A stretch of DNA of 64,000 nucleotides, from the NCBI RefSeq assembly GCF_000721105.1, contig NZ_JOEV01000026.1:124001-188000 (forward strand), given 5' to 3'. Both the position numbers and the translations under genes were made by a program. Source of the DNA: Streptomyces cellulosae. GTDB taxonomy: Bacteria > Actinomycetota > Actinomycetes > Streptomycetales > Streptomycetaceae. Below are positions 43,179 to 52,161 of this stretch, piece after piece; position 1 is the stretch's first letter, and each line of letters opens with the position of its first letter. The notes beneath the pieces were generated by a model that was not told the origin of the DNA, searched no databases, and was given only the letters and a program-made list of their open reading frames with translations.

Positions 43179-43385
43179 GTGGATGCACAACACTCGGCGC
43201 GCGGCGTCGAAGAAGCGGAGGACACGGTGAATGAATTGCGCGCGGCGCTTCTTGTCGCGGGAATTACACTCCCGTCACTGGGGCTCGATCCGGGGAGTCT
43301 GGCGCGGGAGACGCCCTGCCCGCTCGTCGAATTGGGGCGGTGTTCCGTGGAGACCGCGCGACGGCTGGCGGAGGCCCTGCGATGA
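43179..43385 (+). CDS. Small conserved-type protein near XRE/DUF397
   Basis: A 68-residue protein. NELRAALLVAGITLPSLGLD and VELGRCSVETARRLAEALR give two amphipathic helices around a short Pro-rich turn. GTG 43179 follows a strong GGAAGGGGAG; an internal GTG 48 bases later would give a more compact product. It is divergent from the XRE gene and overlaps the next gene as ATGA. I do not recognise a named family; small proteins of this kind often sit beside XRE/DUF397 pairs. Confidence 0.65.
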   Translation: MDAQHSARGVEEAEDTVNELRAALLVAGITLPSLGLDPGSLARETPCPLVELGRCSVETARRLAEALR

Positions 43386-43606
43386 AGGCGATGAAGCCGC
43401 CCAGGGGGTCGTATGTCGTGGACACCCGGACGGAACGGGTGGGGATCGTGATGGGGCACGAGGGGCCGTACGTGCAATTGAGACCGCTCGGCGGCGGCAG
43501 GGAGTGGGACGCCGATCCGGGCGCCGTGCGTCGGGCCACCACCGCCGAGCGGCTCAGCGCCGCGACCGCGTACGAGAACGCACGCAGTCGCGGCGAGGTG
43601 CCGTGA
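43382..43606 (+). CDS. Small hypothetical protein
   Basis: A 74-residue protein: PPRGSYVVDTRTERVGIVMG, then VQLRPLGGGREWDADPGAVR and a helical tail. The beta-rich first half (SH3-like in feel) and basic composition could suit nucleic-acid or protein binding, but no family is recognised. It overlaps the previous stop by 4 bases (ATGA), so the two small genes are coupled. Confidence 0.65.
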   Translation: MKAMKPPRGSYVVDTRTERVGIVMGHEGPYVQLRPLGGGREWDADPGAVRRATTAERLSAATAYENARSRGEVP

Positions 43607-43635
43607 CCCAGGTGGTCACCAGGCCCTGACGGCAG

Positions 43636-44679
43636 TCACCAGGTGGTGCTGACGAAGTCGCTCTTGTAGAACACCGTCGCGTCGAAGGTGGCCGGGCTCC
43701 CCTCCTTGGCCGAGATGCCGCAGGCCAGCCGCGGCTGGCCGCCGACCATCTGGATCGCGGCTCCCTGCGGCTCACGGCCGGGGTAGGAGGCGGCGACGCT
43801 GTGCGGATAGACCTTCTTGACGGAGCCGCCCGTGTCGTTCAGGTCCAGGACAGCGATGTAGGAGGGGCCGCCGGGACCGCCGTAGGACAGGTAGGCGTAC
43901 TGACCGCACATGGCGATGCCCTGGAAGAGGTCGCTGTCGGTGAGCCCGAGTTCGCTGTTGGTCGGGATGGCCCGCTCGGTCTTTCGATTGCTCTGGCCGA
44001 GCCGTCCGGCCACCGCGTCCTCCATGGTGAACACCGCGACGCGCCAGACGCGGTCGGCCGGCTCCTGCGTGGCGTACCGGATGAGCAGGTGGTTCGTGTA
44101 CGGGTCGATCGCGGGCCGGGGAAGCTTGGCGTACGAGTCGAACGTCGGTGTCCGGTCGTAGATCGTGATGGACGGGTTCGCGTAATCGAGGGTCAGGCCG
44201 TCGGTGAAACGGAAGCGGGAGAGTCGCTGGCCCGCTCCGTTCGCGGCTGAGGCGCCCTCGATCCACAGGTAGGGCGCCGAGCCTGAGCCGGTCGGTTCCA
44301 CGCCCATCGACGAGCCGTGGCCGAAGCCGTGCAGGGCCATCGTGCCGAGGATGCCGCCCGACAGGTTCGTCTTGGTGATCCAGAGGTCGCCGCTGTTCTC
44401 GGTGCTCTGGTCCGGTCGGTCCTGGGCGAAGTAGATGTGGCCGTTGACGTTGTCGAAGGCGAAGGACTGCATCGCCCAGGACGGCTGGTGCAACGTGGCC
44501 CGCCGGACGAGGATGTCGCCGCCGCCGGGCACGTAGAAGTGGTTCGACGGGTCGACCACCGCGTGGGCCGCTCCCGCAGCCCCGAGTGTGATCGCCGGGC
44601 CGGCCGCCGCGAGCGCCGCGATCCCCGTAGCCGAGCGCAGTACCTGCCGCCGACTCGGCCTGCGCCTGTCCTGCTCCAT
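43636..44679 (-). CDS. Tat-exported protein, TagC/P68-like beta-propeller
   Basis: A 347-residue protein. RRPSRRQVLRSATGIAALAAAGPAITLG is not an exact twin-arginine motif but has RRQVLR before a hydrophobic stretch, suggesting Tat export. The mature region has repeated beta blades (SWAMQSFAFDNVNGHIYFAQ, GDLWITKTNLSGGILGTMAL, YLWIEGASAANGAGQRLSRF, FQGIAMCGQYAYLSYGG) resembling TagC/phage-receptor-type propellers. An extracellular, glycan-related role is a guess from the fold family. It stands alone, convergent with the small-gene pair. Confidence 0.65.
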   Translation of the reverse strand: MEQDRRRPSRRQVLRSATGIAALAAAGPAITLGAAGAAHAVVDPSNHFYVPGGGDILVRRATLHQPSWAMQSFAFDNVNGHIYFAQDRPDQSTENSGDLWITKTNLSGGILGTMALHGFGHGSSMGVEPTGSGSAPYLWIEGASAANGAGQRLSRFRFTDGLTLDYANPSITIYDRTPTFDSYAKLPRPAIDPYTNHLLIRYATQEPADRVWRVAVFTMEDAVAGRLGQSNRKTERAIPTNSELGLTDSDLFQGIAMCGQYAYLSYGGPGGPSYIAVLDLNDTGGSVKKVYPHSVAASYPGREPQGAAIQMVGGQPRLACGISAKEGSPATFDATVFYKSDFVSTTW

Positions 44680-44856
44680 GCGGGTTTCCTCCCATGGCGT
44701 CCTTGATCGTGTCGATGACAGTCTCGATCACAACGGGGGGCTCTGAGTTGGAAATTGGCCACTGAGGGACCAGATATCGGGTGTTGCGTTAGAAATGGGA
44801 CAGCCGGATCGGCCGGCGCCGCATCACCGCGCTTCCCCGTACGGGAGAATGGCTTC

Positions 44857-45606
44857 ATGAGTCTGTTCCGCGACGACGGCATCGTGCTGCGCACCCAGAA
44901 GCTGGGTGAGGCGGACCGGATCATCACGCTGCTCACGCGGGGTCACGGGCGGGTGCGGGCCGTGGCCCGCGGGGTACGGCGGACCAAGTCGAAGTTCGGG
45001 GCCCGGCTGGAGCCCTTCTCCCATGTCGACGTGCAGTTCTTCGCGCGGGGGAGCGAGCTGATCGGGCGCGGGCTGCCGCTGTGTACGCAGAGCGAGACCA
45101 TCGCGCCGTACGGCGGCGGCATCGTCGCGGACTACGCCCGCTACACGGCCGGGACGGCCATGCTGGAGACCGCCGAGCGGTTCACCGACCACGAGGGTGA
45201 GCCGGCGGTGCAGCAGTATCTGCTGCTGGTCGGGGCGCTGCGGACGCTTGCCCGTGGTGAGCACGCCCCGCATCTCGTTCTCGACGCCTTCCTCCTGCGG
45301 TCCCTGGCCGTCAACGGGTACGCGCCCAGCTTCGGCGACTGCGCGAAGTGCGGGATGCCCGGGCCGAACCGGTTCTTCTCCGTGGCGTCCGGAGGATCGG
45401 TCTGCGTCGACTGCCGGGTGCCCGGGAGCGTCGTACCGTCGCCGGAGGCCCTGGAACTCCTCGGAGCACTGCTTACGGGAGACTGGGAGACCGCGGACGC
45501 CTGCGAGGGGCGGTATGTGCGGGAGGGGAGCGGGTTGGTGTCCGCTTACCTGCACTGGCACCTGGAGCGCGGACTGCGCTCGCTCAGGTACGTGGAGAAG
45601 TCTTGA
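44857..45606 (+). CDS. recO: DNA repair protein RecO
   Basis: A 249-residue RecO. DDGIVLRTQKLGEADRIITLLT is the OB-fold start, GVRRTKSKFGARLEPFSHV follows, and the zinc site is CAKCG with CVDC (about residues 165-190). RecO loads RecA onto SSB-coated gaps with RecR. ATG 44857 has GGGAG upstream; the longer frame to 44755 is intergenic. uppS follows after 74 bases, the usual actinobacterial recO-uppS arrangement. Confidence 0.96.
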   Translation: MSLFRDDGIVLRTQKLGEADRIITLLTRGHGRVRAVARGVRRTKSKFGARLEPFSHVDVQFFARGSELIGRGLPLCTQSETIAPYGGGIVADYARYTAGTAMLETAERFTDHEGEPAVQQYLLLVGALRTLARGEHAPHLVLDAFLLRSLAVNGYAPSFGDCAKCGMPGPNRFFSVASGGSVCVDCRVPGSVVPSPEALELLGALLTGDWETADACEGRYVREGSGLVSAYLHWHLERGLRSLRYVEKS

Positions 45607-45680
45607 GAACCACTGACAACAAGCACCACTGAGCACGAGCACCCACTGAGCCCAAGCACCACAGAGGAGACGAGAAGCAC

Positions 45681-46511
45681 ATGGCCGTACGCGGGATTCT
45701 GGGGCGCCAGCGCCGCGAGTACAGGACGCCGGAGCCGCACCCGTCCGGAGCCCGCCCGCCGAAGCTGGGGGAGCTGGTCCCGAACCATGTGGCCATCGTC
45801 ATGGACGGGAACGGGCGCTGGGCGAAGGAGCGCGGGCTGCCGCGTACGGAGGGGCACAAGGTCGGCGCCGAGCGGGTGCTGGACGTGCTGCAGGGCGGGA
45901 TCGAGATGGGTGTCGGGGCGATCTCGCTGTACGCCTTCTCCACCGAGAACTGGAAGCGGTCGCCGGACGAGGTGCGCTTCCTGATGAACTTCAACCGGGA
46001 CTTCATCCGCAAGACCCGGGACCAGCTCGACGAGCTCGGGATCCGGGTGCGCTGGGTGGGGCGGATGCCCCGGTTGTGGAAGTCCGTCGCCAAGGAGCTC
46101 CAGGTCGCGCAGGAGCAGACCAAGGACAACGACAAGCTGACGCTGTACTTCTGCATGAACTACGGCGGCCGGGCCGAACTCGCGGACGCGATGCAGGCGA
46201 TCGCGGAGGACGTGAAGGCGGGGCGGCTCGACCCGTCGAAGGTCAGCGAGAAGACGATCCAGAAGTACCTGTACTACCCGGACATGCCGGACGTCGACCT
46301 TTTCCTGCGGCCCAGCGGGGAGCAGCGCACGTCCAACTACCTGCTCTGGCAGAGCGCGTACGCCGAGATGGTCTTCCAGAACGTGCTGTGGCCGGACTTC
46401 GACCGGCGTGACCTGTGGCGGGCGTGCCTGGAGTTCGCGTCCAGGGACCGGCGGTTCGGCGGGGCGATCCCGAACGAGGAGCTGCTGGCGATGGAGGGCA
46501 AGCAGGAGTGA
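45681..46511 (+). CDS. uppS: Isoprenyl transferase (undecaprenyl/polyprenyl diphosphate synthase)
   Basis: A 276-residue cis-prenyltransferase. [16 protein letters not shown] holds the catalytic Asp and diphosphate-binding Gly/Asn/Arg; [27 protein letters not shown] and the FxxxxWPDF-type ending are family blocks. It makes the lipid carrier for peptidoglycan and wall glycan synthesis. The SD GAGGAG precedes ATG 45681. It is followed by a run of 21-bp repeats before zur, which is convergent. Confidence 0.96.
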   Translation: MAVRGILGRQRREYRTPEPHPSGARPPKLGELVPNHVAIVMDGNGRWAKERGLPRTEGHKVGAERVLDVLQGGIEMGVGAISLYAFSTENWKRSPDEVRFLMNFNRDFIRKTRDQLDELGIRVRWVGRMPRLWKSVAKELQVAQEQTKDNDKLTLYFCMNYGGRAELADAMQAIAEDVKAGRLDPSKVSEKTIQKYLYYPDMPDVDLFLRPSGEQRTSNYLLWQSAYAEMVFQNVLWPDFDRRDLWRACLEFASRDRRFGGAIPNEELLAMEGKQE

Positions 46512-46523
46512 CGCAGGTCCGGG

Positions 46524-46621
46524 GGCTCAGCCCCCGGATTGACGGGCTCAGCCCCCGGATTGACGGGCTCAGCCCCCGGATTGAGGGGCTCAGCCCCCGG
46601 ACCGACGGGCTCAGCCCGGTT
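46524..46621. repeat. 21-bp tandem repeats between uppS and zur
   Basis: GGGCTCAGCCCCCGGATTGAC repeats in phase at 46524, 46545, 46566 (last base changed), 46587 (variant) and a partial copy at 46608. Each unit contains GGGGGCTCAGCCCCC-like dyad symmetry, so the array is a chain of potential hairpins between convergent genes. It may act as a multiple terminator. Confidence 0.92.
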
Positions 46622-46646
46622 TCCCGGGCCAGCCGGATCCCACGGC

Positions 46647-47057
46647 TCACTTGGCCGCGCAGTCCTCGCACGTTCCGAAGATCTCCACCGTGTGCGCCAC
46701 GTTCACAAAGCCGTGCTCCGCCGCGATGGCCTCCGCCCACTTCTCCACCGCCGGGCCCTCGACCTCGACGGCCTTGCCGCAGACGCGGCAGACGAGGTGG
46801 TGGTGGTGTTCGCCGGTGGAGCAGCGGCGGTAGACGGACTCGCCGTCGGAGGTGCGCAGGACGTCGACCTCACCGGCGTCGGCGAGGGACTGGAGCGTGC
46901 GGTAGACCGTGGTCAGCCCGACGGAGTCGCCCTTGTGCTTGAGCATGTCGTGCAGTTCCTGCGCGCTGCGGAACTCGTCGACCTCGTCGAGCGCCGCCGC
47001 CACGGCGGCCCGCTGCCGGGTCGAACGGCCCTTCACGGGCGGTCCTGCGGTGGTCAC
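46647..47057 (-). CDS. zur: Zinc uptake regulator Zur (Fur family)
   Basis: A 136-residue Fur-family repressor. STRQRAAVAAALDEVDEFRSA starts the winged helix, and VGLTTVYRTLQSLADAG is the recognition part. EHHHHLVCRVCG and CEDC provide regulatory and structural zinc sites. Zur represses znuACB and related genes when zinc is sufficient. GTG 47057 has GGAGG upstream. The gene lies just downstream of znuB on the same strand, with candidate Zur boxes at the znuA promoter. Confidence 0.94.
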   Translation of the reverse strand: MTTAGPPVKGRSTRQRAAVAAALDEVDEFRSAQELHDMLKHKGDSVGLTTVYRTLQSLADAGEVDVLRTSDGESVYRRCSTGEHHHHLVCRVCGKAVEVEGPAVEKWAEAIAAEHGFVNVAHTVEIFGTCEDCAAK

Positions 47058-47137
47058 CGGTTGCCTCCTCGCGTCTGCCCTGCCAGGCCATTGTGCCAGC
47101 CCGGCCCGTCAGCGCCCGTGACACAGGATCTCCCCGG

Positions 47138-48040
47138 TCAGACGCCGACCTTTCCGTCAGGTTCACGGCCGGCCGGAATCATGCACTCCGCGGGATCCCC
47201 GGCGGGCTGGGCGGCGGCCAGCGCCCGCGCGCGTCGCCGGGCCAGCGGGGCGGCGAGCGCGGTCATCGCGAGGAACGCGGCGATGGTCAGCAGCACGATC
47301 GTCGCGCCGGGCGGTACGTCCTGGTAGTACGAGGTCACGGTGCCGCCGATGGTCACGGTCACGCCGATGGCGACCGCGACCGCGAACGTCGCGACGAAGC
47401 TGCGGGTCAGCTGCTGGGCCGCCGCCACCGGCACCACCATCAGGGCCGAGACCAGCAGCAGGCCGACGACGCGCATCGCGACGGTCACGGTCACCGCCGC
47501 GGTGATCGCCGTCAGCAGGTTCAGTGCCCGTACCGGCAGGCCCGTGACCCGGGCGAACTCCTCGTCCTGACTGACCGCGAACAGCTGGCGGCGCAGACCC
47601 AGGGTGACCAGGACCACGAACGCGGCGAGCAGACAGATCGCGGTGACGTCGGACTCGCTCACCGTCGACAGGGAGCCGAAGAGGTACGAGGTCAGGTTGG
47701 CGTTGGAGCCCGTCGGCGCGAGGTTGATGAACATCACACCGCCGGCCATGCCGCCGTAGAAGAGCATCGCGAGGGCGATGTCGCCGCGGGTCCTGCCGTA
47801 CCAGCGGATCAGCTCCATCAGGACGGCGCCGAGGACGGACACCAGGGTCGCCATCCACACCGGGGAGGCGTTCAGGAGGAAGCCGAGGCCGACGCCGGTC
47901 ATGGCCACGTGGCCGATGCCGTCGCCCATCAGGGCCTGGCGGCGCTGGACGAGGTAGATGCCGACGGCGGGGGCGGTGATGCCGACGAGGACGGCGGCGA
48001 GCAGGGCCCGCTGCATGAAGGCGTAGTTCAGGAGGTCCAT
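47138..48040 (-). CDS. znuB: Zinc ABC transporter permease
   Basis: A 300-residue permease of the ABC-3 family with about 8 hydrophobic helices (ALLAAVLVGITAPAVGIYLV; VGLLLVSALMVVPVAAAQQL; TIVLLTIAAFLAMTALAAPLA). GDGIGHVAMTGVGLGFLL matches the conserved metal-permease region, and EFARVTGLPVRALNLL contacts the ATPase. The ATG overlaps the znuC stop by one base (TGATG). It imports zinc with ZnuA and ZnuC. Confidence 0.93.
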   Translation of the reverse strand: MDLLNYAFMQRALLAAVLVGITAPAVGIYLVQRRQALMGDGIGHVAMTGVGLGFLLNASPVWMATLVSVLGAVLMELIRWYGRTRGDIALAMLFYGGMAGGVMFINLAPTGSNANLTSYLFGSLSTVSESDVTAICLLAAFVVLVTLGLRRQLFAVSQDEEFARVTGLPVRALNLLTAITAAVTVTVAMRVVGLLLVSALMVVPVAAAQQLTRSFVATFAVAVAIGVTVTIGGTVTSYYQDVPPGATIVLLTIAAFLAMTALAAPLARRRARALAAAQPAGDPAECMIPAGREPDGKVGV

Positions 48041-48807
48041 CAGCTCAGCAGTCCCGTACGGATCGGTTCGGCGCCCGCCGGAGCGTGCGGGTGGACGTGG
48101 TCGTGGCCGGGCAGGGCATGCTGGCCGAGGGCCTGCGGGGGCGGGCCGTCGTGGGTCACGCAGCCGTCGCGCAGGACGACTGCCCGGTCGATCAGGGGCT
48201 CCAGCGGGCCCAGTTCGTGCAGGACGAGCAGGACGGTCGTCCCGGACGCCACCTGGTCCCTCAGCGTCTGCGCCAGGATCTCCTGGCTGGCCAGGTCCAC
48301 GCCCGCCATCGGCTCGTCCATGATCAGGAGTTCGGGTTCCGCGGCCAGGGCGCGGGCGATCAGCACCCGCTGGTGCTGGCCGCCGGACAGGGCATTGACG
48401 GAGTCCTTCGCGCGGTCGGCCATCCCGACCAGCTCCAGGGCCCGGCGGACGGCCGCGTGGTCGGCCTTGCGCAGCACGCCGAAGCGGGCGCGGGACAGCC
48501 GGCCGGAGGAGACGATCTCGGTGACCGTCGCGGGCACGCCGCCCGCGGCCGTGGTGCGCTGCGGTACGTACCCCACGCGAGCCCAGTCGCGGAAGCCGTG
48601 CCGCGGGGCACCGAACAGCTTGATCTCACCTGCGCCGACCGGTACCTGGCCGATGATCGTACGGATCGCGGTCGACTTGCCGGAGCCGTTGGCGCCGAGC
48701 AGCGCGACGACCTCACCGCGGTCCACGGTGAGGTCGATGCCGCGCAGGACGGGCCGCGAGCCCAGCTCGGCACGGACGCCGCGCAGGGAGATGACGGGCT
48801 CGCTCAC
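48040..48807 (-). CDS. znuC: Zinc ABC transporter ATP-binding protein
   Basis: A 255-residue ABC ATPase. Walker A is LLGANGSGKSTAIRT, the signature is NALSGGQHQRVLIARALA, Walker B is LLIMDEPMAGVD and the H-loop is VLLVLHELG. A His-rich C-terminus (GQHALPGHDHVHPHAP) may bind zinc. GTG 48807 (SD GGAGGA) is preferred over an ATG seven codons upstream. It overlaps znuB by one base and follows znuA by 17 bases, giving the order znuA-znuC-znuB. Confidence 0.93.
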   Translation of the reverse strand: MSEPVISLRGVRAELGSRPVLRGIDLTVDRGEVVALLGANGSGKSTAIRTIIGQVPVGAGEIKLFGAPRHGFRDWARVGYVPQRTTAAGGVPATVTEIVSSGRLSRARFGVLRKADHAAVRRALELVGMADRAKDSVNALSGGQHQRVLIARALAAEPELLIMDEPMAGVDLASQEILAQTLRDQVASGTTVLLVLHELGPLEPLIDRAVVLRDGCVTHDGPPPQALGQHALPGHDHVHPHAPAGAEPIRTGLLS

Positions 48808-48824
48808 GAGGTCCTCCGTAGGGA

Positions 48825-49784
48825 TCACTTGGCGCCGAGAGCGGTCTGCAGCGCCTTGAGGTTGGACTCCATGACCTGGAAGTAGTCGTCGCCCCTGGAC
48901 TTGGAGGTGATGCCCTCGATCGGGTCGAGGACGTCGGTCCTGAGGCTCGAGTCCGAGGCGATGGTCTTCGCGGTCTTGTCGCTGACGAGCGTCTCGTAGA
49001 ACACGGTCGTGACGCCGTCGGCCTTCGCCATCTTCTCAAGGTTCTTGACGCGGTCGGCGCTGGGCTCCGACTCGGGGTCGAGGCCGTTGATGGCCTCCTC
49101 GGTGAGGCCGTAGCGCTCGGCGAGGTAGCCGAAGGCGGCGTGCGTGGTGATGAAGACCTTGGTCTTCGTGTTCGCGAGGCCGTCCTTGAACTGGGTGTTC
49201 AGGGCGTCCAGCTTCTTGACCAGGGCGGCGGTGTTCTTCTTGTAGTCGGCCGCGTTGTCCGGGTCGGCCTTCTCGAAGGCCTTGCCGACGCCCTCGGCGA
49301 CCTGGGCGTAGCGCACCGGGTCGAGCCAGATGTGGGGGTCGAGGCCGGCCAGCTCCTCGTCCTTGTGGTCGTCGTGCTCGGCCGCGTGGCCGCCGACCTC
49401 GTTGCCGTGCTTCTCCAGCGAGGTGAGGGAGGCGGCGTCGATCTTGGTCTTGACCTCGGACTGGGTCACCGCGTCGTCGACGGCGGGCTGGAGGTTCTTG
49501 AGGTAGAGCACCGCGTCGGACTCCTGGAGCTGCGCGGTCTGCCGCGCGCTGATCTCCAGGTCGTGCGGCTCCTGACCGGGCTTGGTCAGGCTGGTGACGT
49601 TCACATGGTCCCCGCCGATCCGCTGGGCGAGGAACTGCAGTGGGTAGAACGACGCGACGACGTCGAACTTGTCCGTGTTGCCGGCCGCGGCGCTCTCGGT
49701 GGAGCAGGCGGAGAGGGTGGCGAGGCCGAGGGCGGTGACGGCGGTCACGGCAGCCGTGGATATGAGGCGACGTCGTACGTTCAT
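48825..49784 (-). CDS. znuA: Zinc ABC transporter substrate-binding lipoprotein
   Basis: A cluster A-I metal-binding protein of 319 residues. The signal RRRLISTAAVTAVTALGLATLSAC ends in a lipobox Cys. PHDLEIS provides the first metal His, GHAAEHDDHKDEE is the mobile His/Asp-rich loop, LDPHIWLDP and TTHAAFGYLAERYGL supply further His ligands. The start may be ATG 49784, which coincides with a possible leaderless transcript start and one Zur-box-like site; ATG 49793 or 49799 are alternatives. First gene of znuACB. Confidence 0.93.
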   Translation of the reverse strand: MNVRRRLISTAAVTAVTALGLATLSACSTESAAAGNTDKFDVVASFYPLQFLAQRIGGDHVNVTSLTKPGQEPHDLEISARQTAQLQESDAVLYLKNLQPAVDDAVTQSEVKTKIDAASLTSLEKHGNEVGGHAAEHDDHKDEELAGLDPHIWLDPVRYAQVAEGVGKAFEKADPDNAADYKKNTAALVKKLDALNTQFKDGLANTKTKVFITTHAAFGYLAERYGLTEEAINGLDPESEPSADRVKNLEKMAKADGVTTVFYETLVSDKTAKTIASDSSLRTDVLDPIEGITSKSRGDDYFQVMESNLKALQTALGAK

Positions 49785-49821
49785 GACAGTCATTTTCATC
49801 AAACATGGAAACCGTTGTCAA
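49784..49821 (-). promoter_or_regulatory. znuA promoter with two Zur-box-like sites
   Basis: TGGAAACCGTTGTCA (49806-49820) fits the dyad TGnnAAnnnTTnnCA; TGACAGTCATTTTCA (49784-49798) matches the Streptomyces Zur consensus TGAAAATGATTTTCA at 12 of 15 positions. A minus-strand -35 TTGACA (49816-49821) with -10-like GAAAAT (49792-49797, spacing 18) would start transcription at or next to ATG 49784. Confidence 0.6.
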
Positions 49822-49979
49822 CAAGCTCCCGGGTGCGGGTTGGGTAAGGGCCCGGTGAGGAGCCGGGGTGCGCTCGAAGGCCATCCGATTTGATTGAGGG
49901 GCAGTCCCCGCCGGTAACCTGAGGCATTCGCTCTGAAGCAACTCGCTTCGTCGCCCGTCGTCGTAATGAAGAGAGCACC

Positions 49980-51362
49980 GTGGCCGCCGACAAGATCGAC
50001 ACCATCGTCAGCCTGAGCAAGCGCCGTGGCTTCGTATTCCCCAGCAGTGAGATCTACGGCGGCACCAAGGCCGCCTGGGACTACGGGCCGCTCGGTGTCG
50101 AGCTCAAGGAGAACCTCAAGCGCCAGTGGTGGCGCTACATGGTGACGTCGCGCGAGGACGTGGTCGGTATCGACTCGTCCGTGATCCTGGCCCCCGAGGT
50201 CTGGGTCGCCTCCGGCCACGTCGCCACTTTCTCGGACCCGCTCACCGAGTGCACCTCCTGTCACAAGCGGTTCCGCGCGGACCACCTGGAGGAGGCGTAC
50301 GAGGCCAAGAAGGGCCGCGCTCCGGAGAACGGCCTGACGGATGTGAACTGCCCCAACTGCGGCAACAAGGGCCAGTTCACCGAGCCCAAGCAGTTCTCGG
50401 GTCTGCTGGCCACCCACCTCGGCCCCACCCAGGACACCGGCTCCATCGCCTACCTGCGCCCCGAGACCGCCCAGGGCATCTTCACCAACTTCGCCCAGGT
50501 GCAGACCACTTCGCGCCGCAAGCCGCCGTTCGGCATCGCGCAGATGGGCAAGTCCTTCCGCAACGAGATCACGCCCGGCAACTTCATCTTCCGCACCCGC
50601 GAGTTCGAGCAGATGGAGATGGAGTTCTTCGTCAAGCCGGGCGAGGACGAGAAGTGGCAGGAGTACTGGATGGAGCAGCGCTGGAACTGGTACACCGGCC
50701 TCGGCCTGCGTGAGGAGAACATGCGCTGGTTCGAGCACCCGAAGGAGAAGCTCTCCCACTACTCCAAGCGCACCGCCGACATCGAGTACCGCTTCCAGTT
50801 CGGCGGCAGCGAGTGGGGCGAGCTCGAGGGTGTCGCCAACCGCACCGACTACGACCTCGGCGCCCACTCCAAGGCCTCCGGCCAGGACCTCTCCTACTTC
50901 GACCAGGAGGCCGGCGAGCGCTGGACGCCGTATGTCATCGAGCCGGCGGCCGGTGTCGGGCGCGCGATGCTCGCCTTCCTGCTCGACGCGTACCTCGAGG
51001 ACGAGGCGCCCAACGCCAAGGGCAAGCTGGAGAAGCGCACGGTGCTGCGGCTCGACCCGCGGCTGGCCCCGGTGAAGGTCGCGGTGCTGCCGCTGTCCCG
51101 CAACCCCGAGCTGTCGCCGAAGGCCAAGGGTCTGGCCCAGGCGCTGCGCCAGAACTGGAACATCGACTTCGACGACGCCGGCGCCATCGGCCGCCGCTAC
51201 CGCCGCCAGGACGAGATCGGTACGCCGTACTGCGTGACGGTCGACTTCGACACGCTGGACGACAACGCGGTGACCGTCCGCGAGCGGGACTCCATGAAGC
51301 AGGAGCGGGTGTCGCTGGACCAGATCGAGGGGTACCTGGCCGCGCGTCTGATCGGCTGCTAG
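49980..51362 (+). CDS. glyS: Glycyl-tRNA synthetase
   Basis: A 460-residue alpha-2 type class II synthetase. Opening block [30 protein letters not shown]; motif 2 region [29 protein letters not shown]; motif 3 region [15 protein letters not shown] [22 protein letters not shown] and CPNCGNKG form a zinc site. The C-terminal 120 residues form the anticodon-binding domain ([12 protein letters not shown]). It charges tRNA-Gly. GTG 49980 follows GAAGAGAG. A plausible promoter is TTGATT (49890) and TAACCT (49915). A strong hairpin follows the stop. Confidence 0.96.
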   Translation: MAADKIDTIVSLSKRRGFVFPSSEIYGGTKAAWDYGPLGVELKENLKRQWWRYMVTSREDVVGIDSSVILAPEVWVASGHVATFSDPLTECTSCHKRFRADHLEEAYEAKKGRAPENGLTDVNCPNCGNKGQFTEPKQFSGLLATHLGPTQDTGSIAYLRPETAQGIFTNFAQVQTTSRRKPPFGIAQMGKSFRNEITPGNFIFRTREFEQMEMEFFVKPGEDEKWQEYWMEQRWNWYTGLGLREENMRWFEHPKEKLSHYSKRTADIEYRFQFGGSEWGELEGVANRTDYDLGAHSKASGQDLSYFDQEAGERWTPYVIEPAAGVGRAMLAFLLDAYLEDEAPNAKGKLEKRTVLRLDPRLAPVKVAVLPLSRNPELSPKAKGLAQALRQNWNIDFDDAGAIGRRYRRQDEIGTPYCVTVDFDTLDDNAVTVRERDSMKQERVSLDQIEGYLAARLIGC

Positions 51363-51399
51363 GACTCCTTCACTCTTCAAGGCTCCTCGCGCGCTCTTT

Positions 51400-51441
51400 G
51401 GCCCTCGATACGGGTCCCTCGGTGGACCTGTATCGAGGGCC
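51400..51441. terminator. glyS terminator hairpin
   Basis: GGCCCTCGATAC (51400-51411) pairs perfectly with GTATCGAGGGCC (51430-51441), and inner GGTCC/GGACC extends the stem. Confidence 0.85.
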
Positions 51442-51464
51442 GTCGCGTGACCAGGGTGGACCGC

Positions 51465-52073
51465 ATGAGCATCGCGTTCCTCCTCACCACCCTCATCGTC
51501 TGTGTCACTCCTGGCACCGGGGTCGTCTACACCCTCGCCACCGGGCTCTCCCGCGGCCGGCGCGCCGGTGTGACCGCCGCCGTCGGCTGCACGCTCTCGA
51601 TCGTCCCGCACGTGCTGGCCACGGTCACCGGCCTCGCCGCGCTGCTGCACGCCGGCGCCGTGGCGTTCCAGGTCCTCAAGTACGCCGGGGTCGGCTATCT
51701 CCTCTACATGGCGTGGGCCATGGTCCGGGGCAAGGGGGCGATGGATGTCGACCGGGACACCGGGCCCGCCACGGCCCGGCAGGTGATCACCCGTGCCGTG
51801 CTGATCAACATCCTCAATCCCAAGGTGACGATCTTCTTCCTGGCCTTCCTGCCCCAGTTCGTGAGCCCCCGCGAGCCGCACTCGGTGCTGCGGATGGCGG
51901 TGCTCGGCGGGGTCTTCATGCTGGTCACCCTCGTCGTCTTCGTCGGGTACGGGCTGCTCGCGGCCTCGGTGCGCCACCACGTGACCGGACGGCCCCGGGT
52001 GATGGCCTGGCTGCGGCGGACTTTCGCGGTGTCCTTCGTGGCCCTCGGGGCGAGGCTGGCTTACGGCGGCTGA
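51465..52073 (+). CDS. LysE/RhtB-family exporter
   Basis: A 202-residue membrane protein with about six helices. LIVCVTPGTGVVYTLATGLSRGRRAG is the N-terminal LysE signature (PGP/T region), and INILNPKVTIFFLAFLPQFV is the second signature. Members export amino acids or homoserine lactones. ATG 51465 is preceded by GGTGGA; GTG 51447 is in frame but falls next to the terminator hairpin. It stands alone, 89 bases before the aldo/keto reductase gene. Confidence 0.9.
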   Translation: MSIAFLLTTLIVCVTPGTGVVYTLATGLSRGRRAGVTAAVGCTLSIVPHVLATVTGLAALLHAGAVAFQVLKYAGVGYLLYMAWAMVRGKGAMDVDRDTGPATARQVITRAVLINILNPKVTIFFLAFLPQFVSPREPHSVLRMAVLGGVFMLVTLVVFVGYGLLAASVRHHVTGRPRVMAWLRRTFAVSFVALGARLAYGG

Positions 52074-52106
52074 CGACGGCGGACCAGCGACAGAGCAGCG
52101 AGGGAC

Positions 52107-52148
52107 ACATGACAGCTGACAGATATTGAAATCTGTCAGCTGTCATGT
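52107..52148. promoter_or_regulatory. Perfect 18-bp inverted repeat, probable TetR operator
   Basis: ACATGACAGCTGACAGAT (52107-52124) and its exact complement (52131-52148) flank ATTGAA. The arms contain TGACAGCTGACA-type nested half-sites. It lies 13 bases before the aldo/keto reductase ATG, in front of a two-gene unit ending in a TetR regulator, so autoregulation through this site is likely. It could also fold as an RNA hairpin. Confidence 0.65.
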
Positions 52149-52161
52149 CAGGGTGGGTGTC

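Noticed and set aside
46524..46621. CRISPR array between uppS and zur
   Set aside because: The 21-bp units are adjacent without unique spacers.
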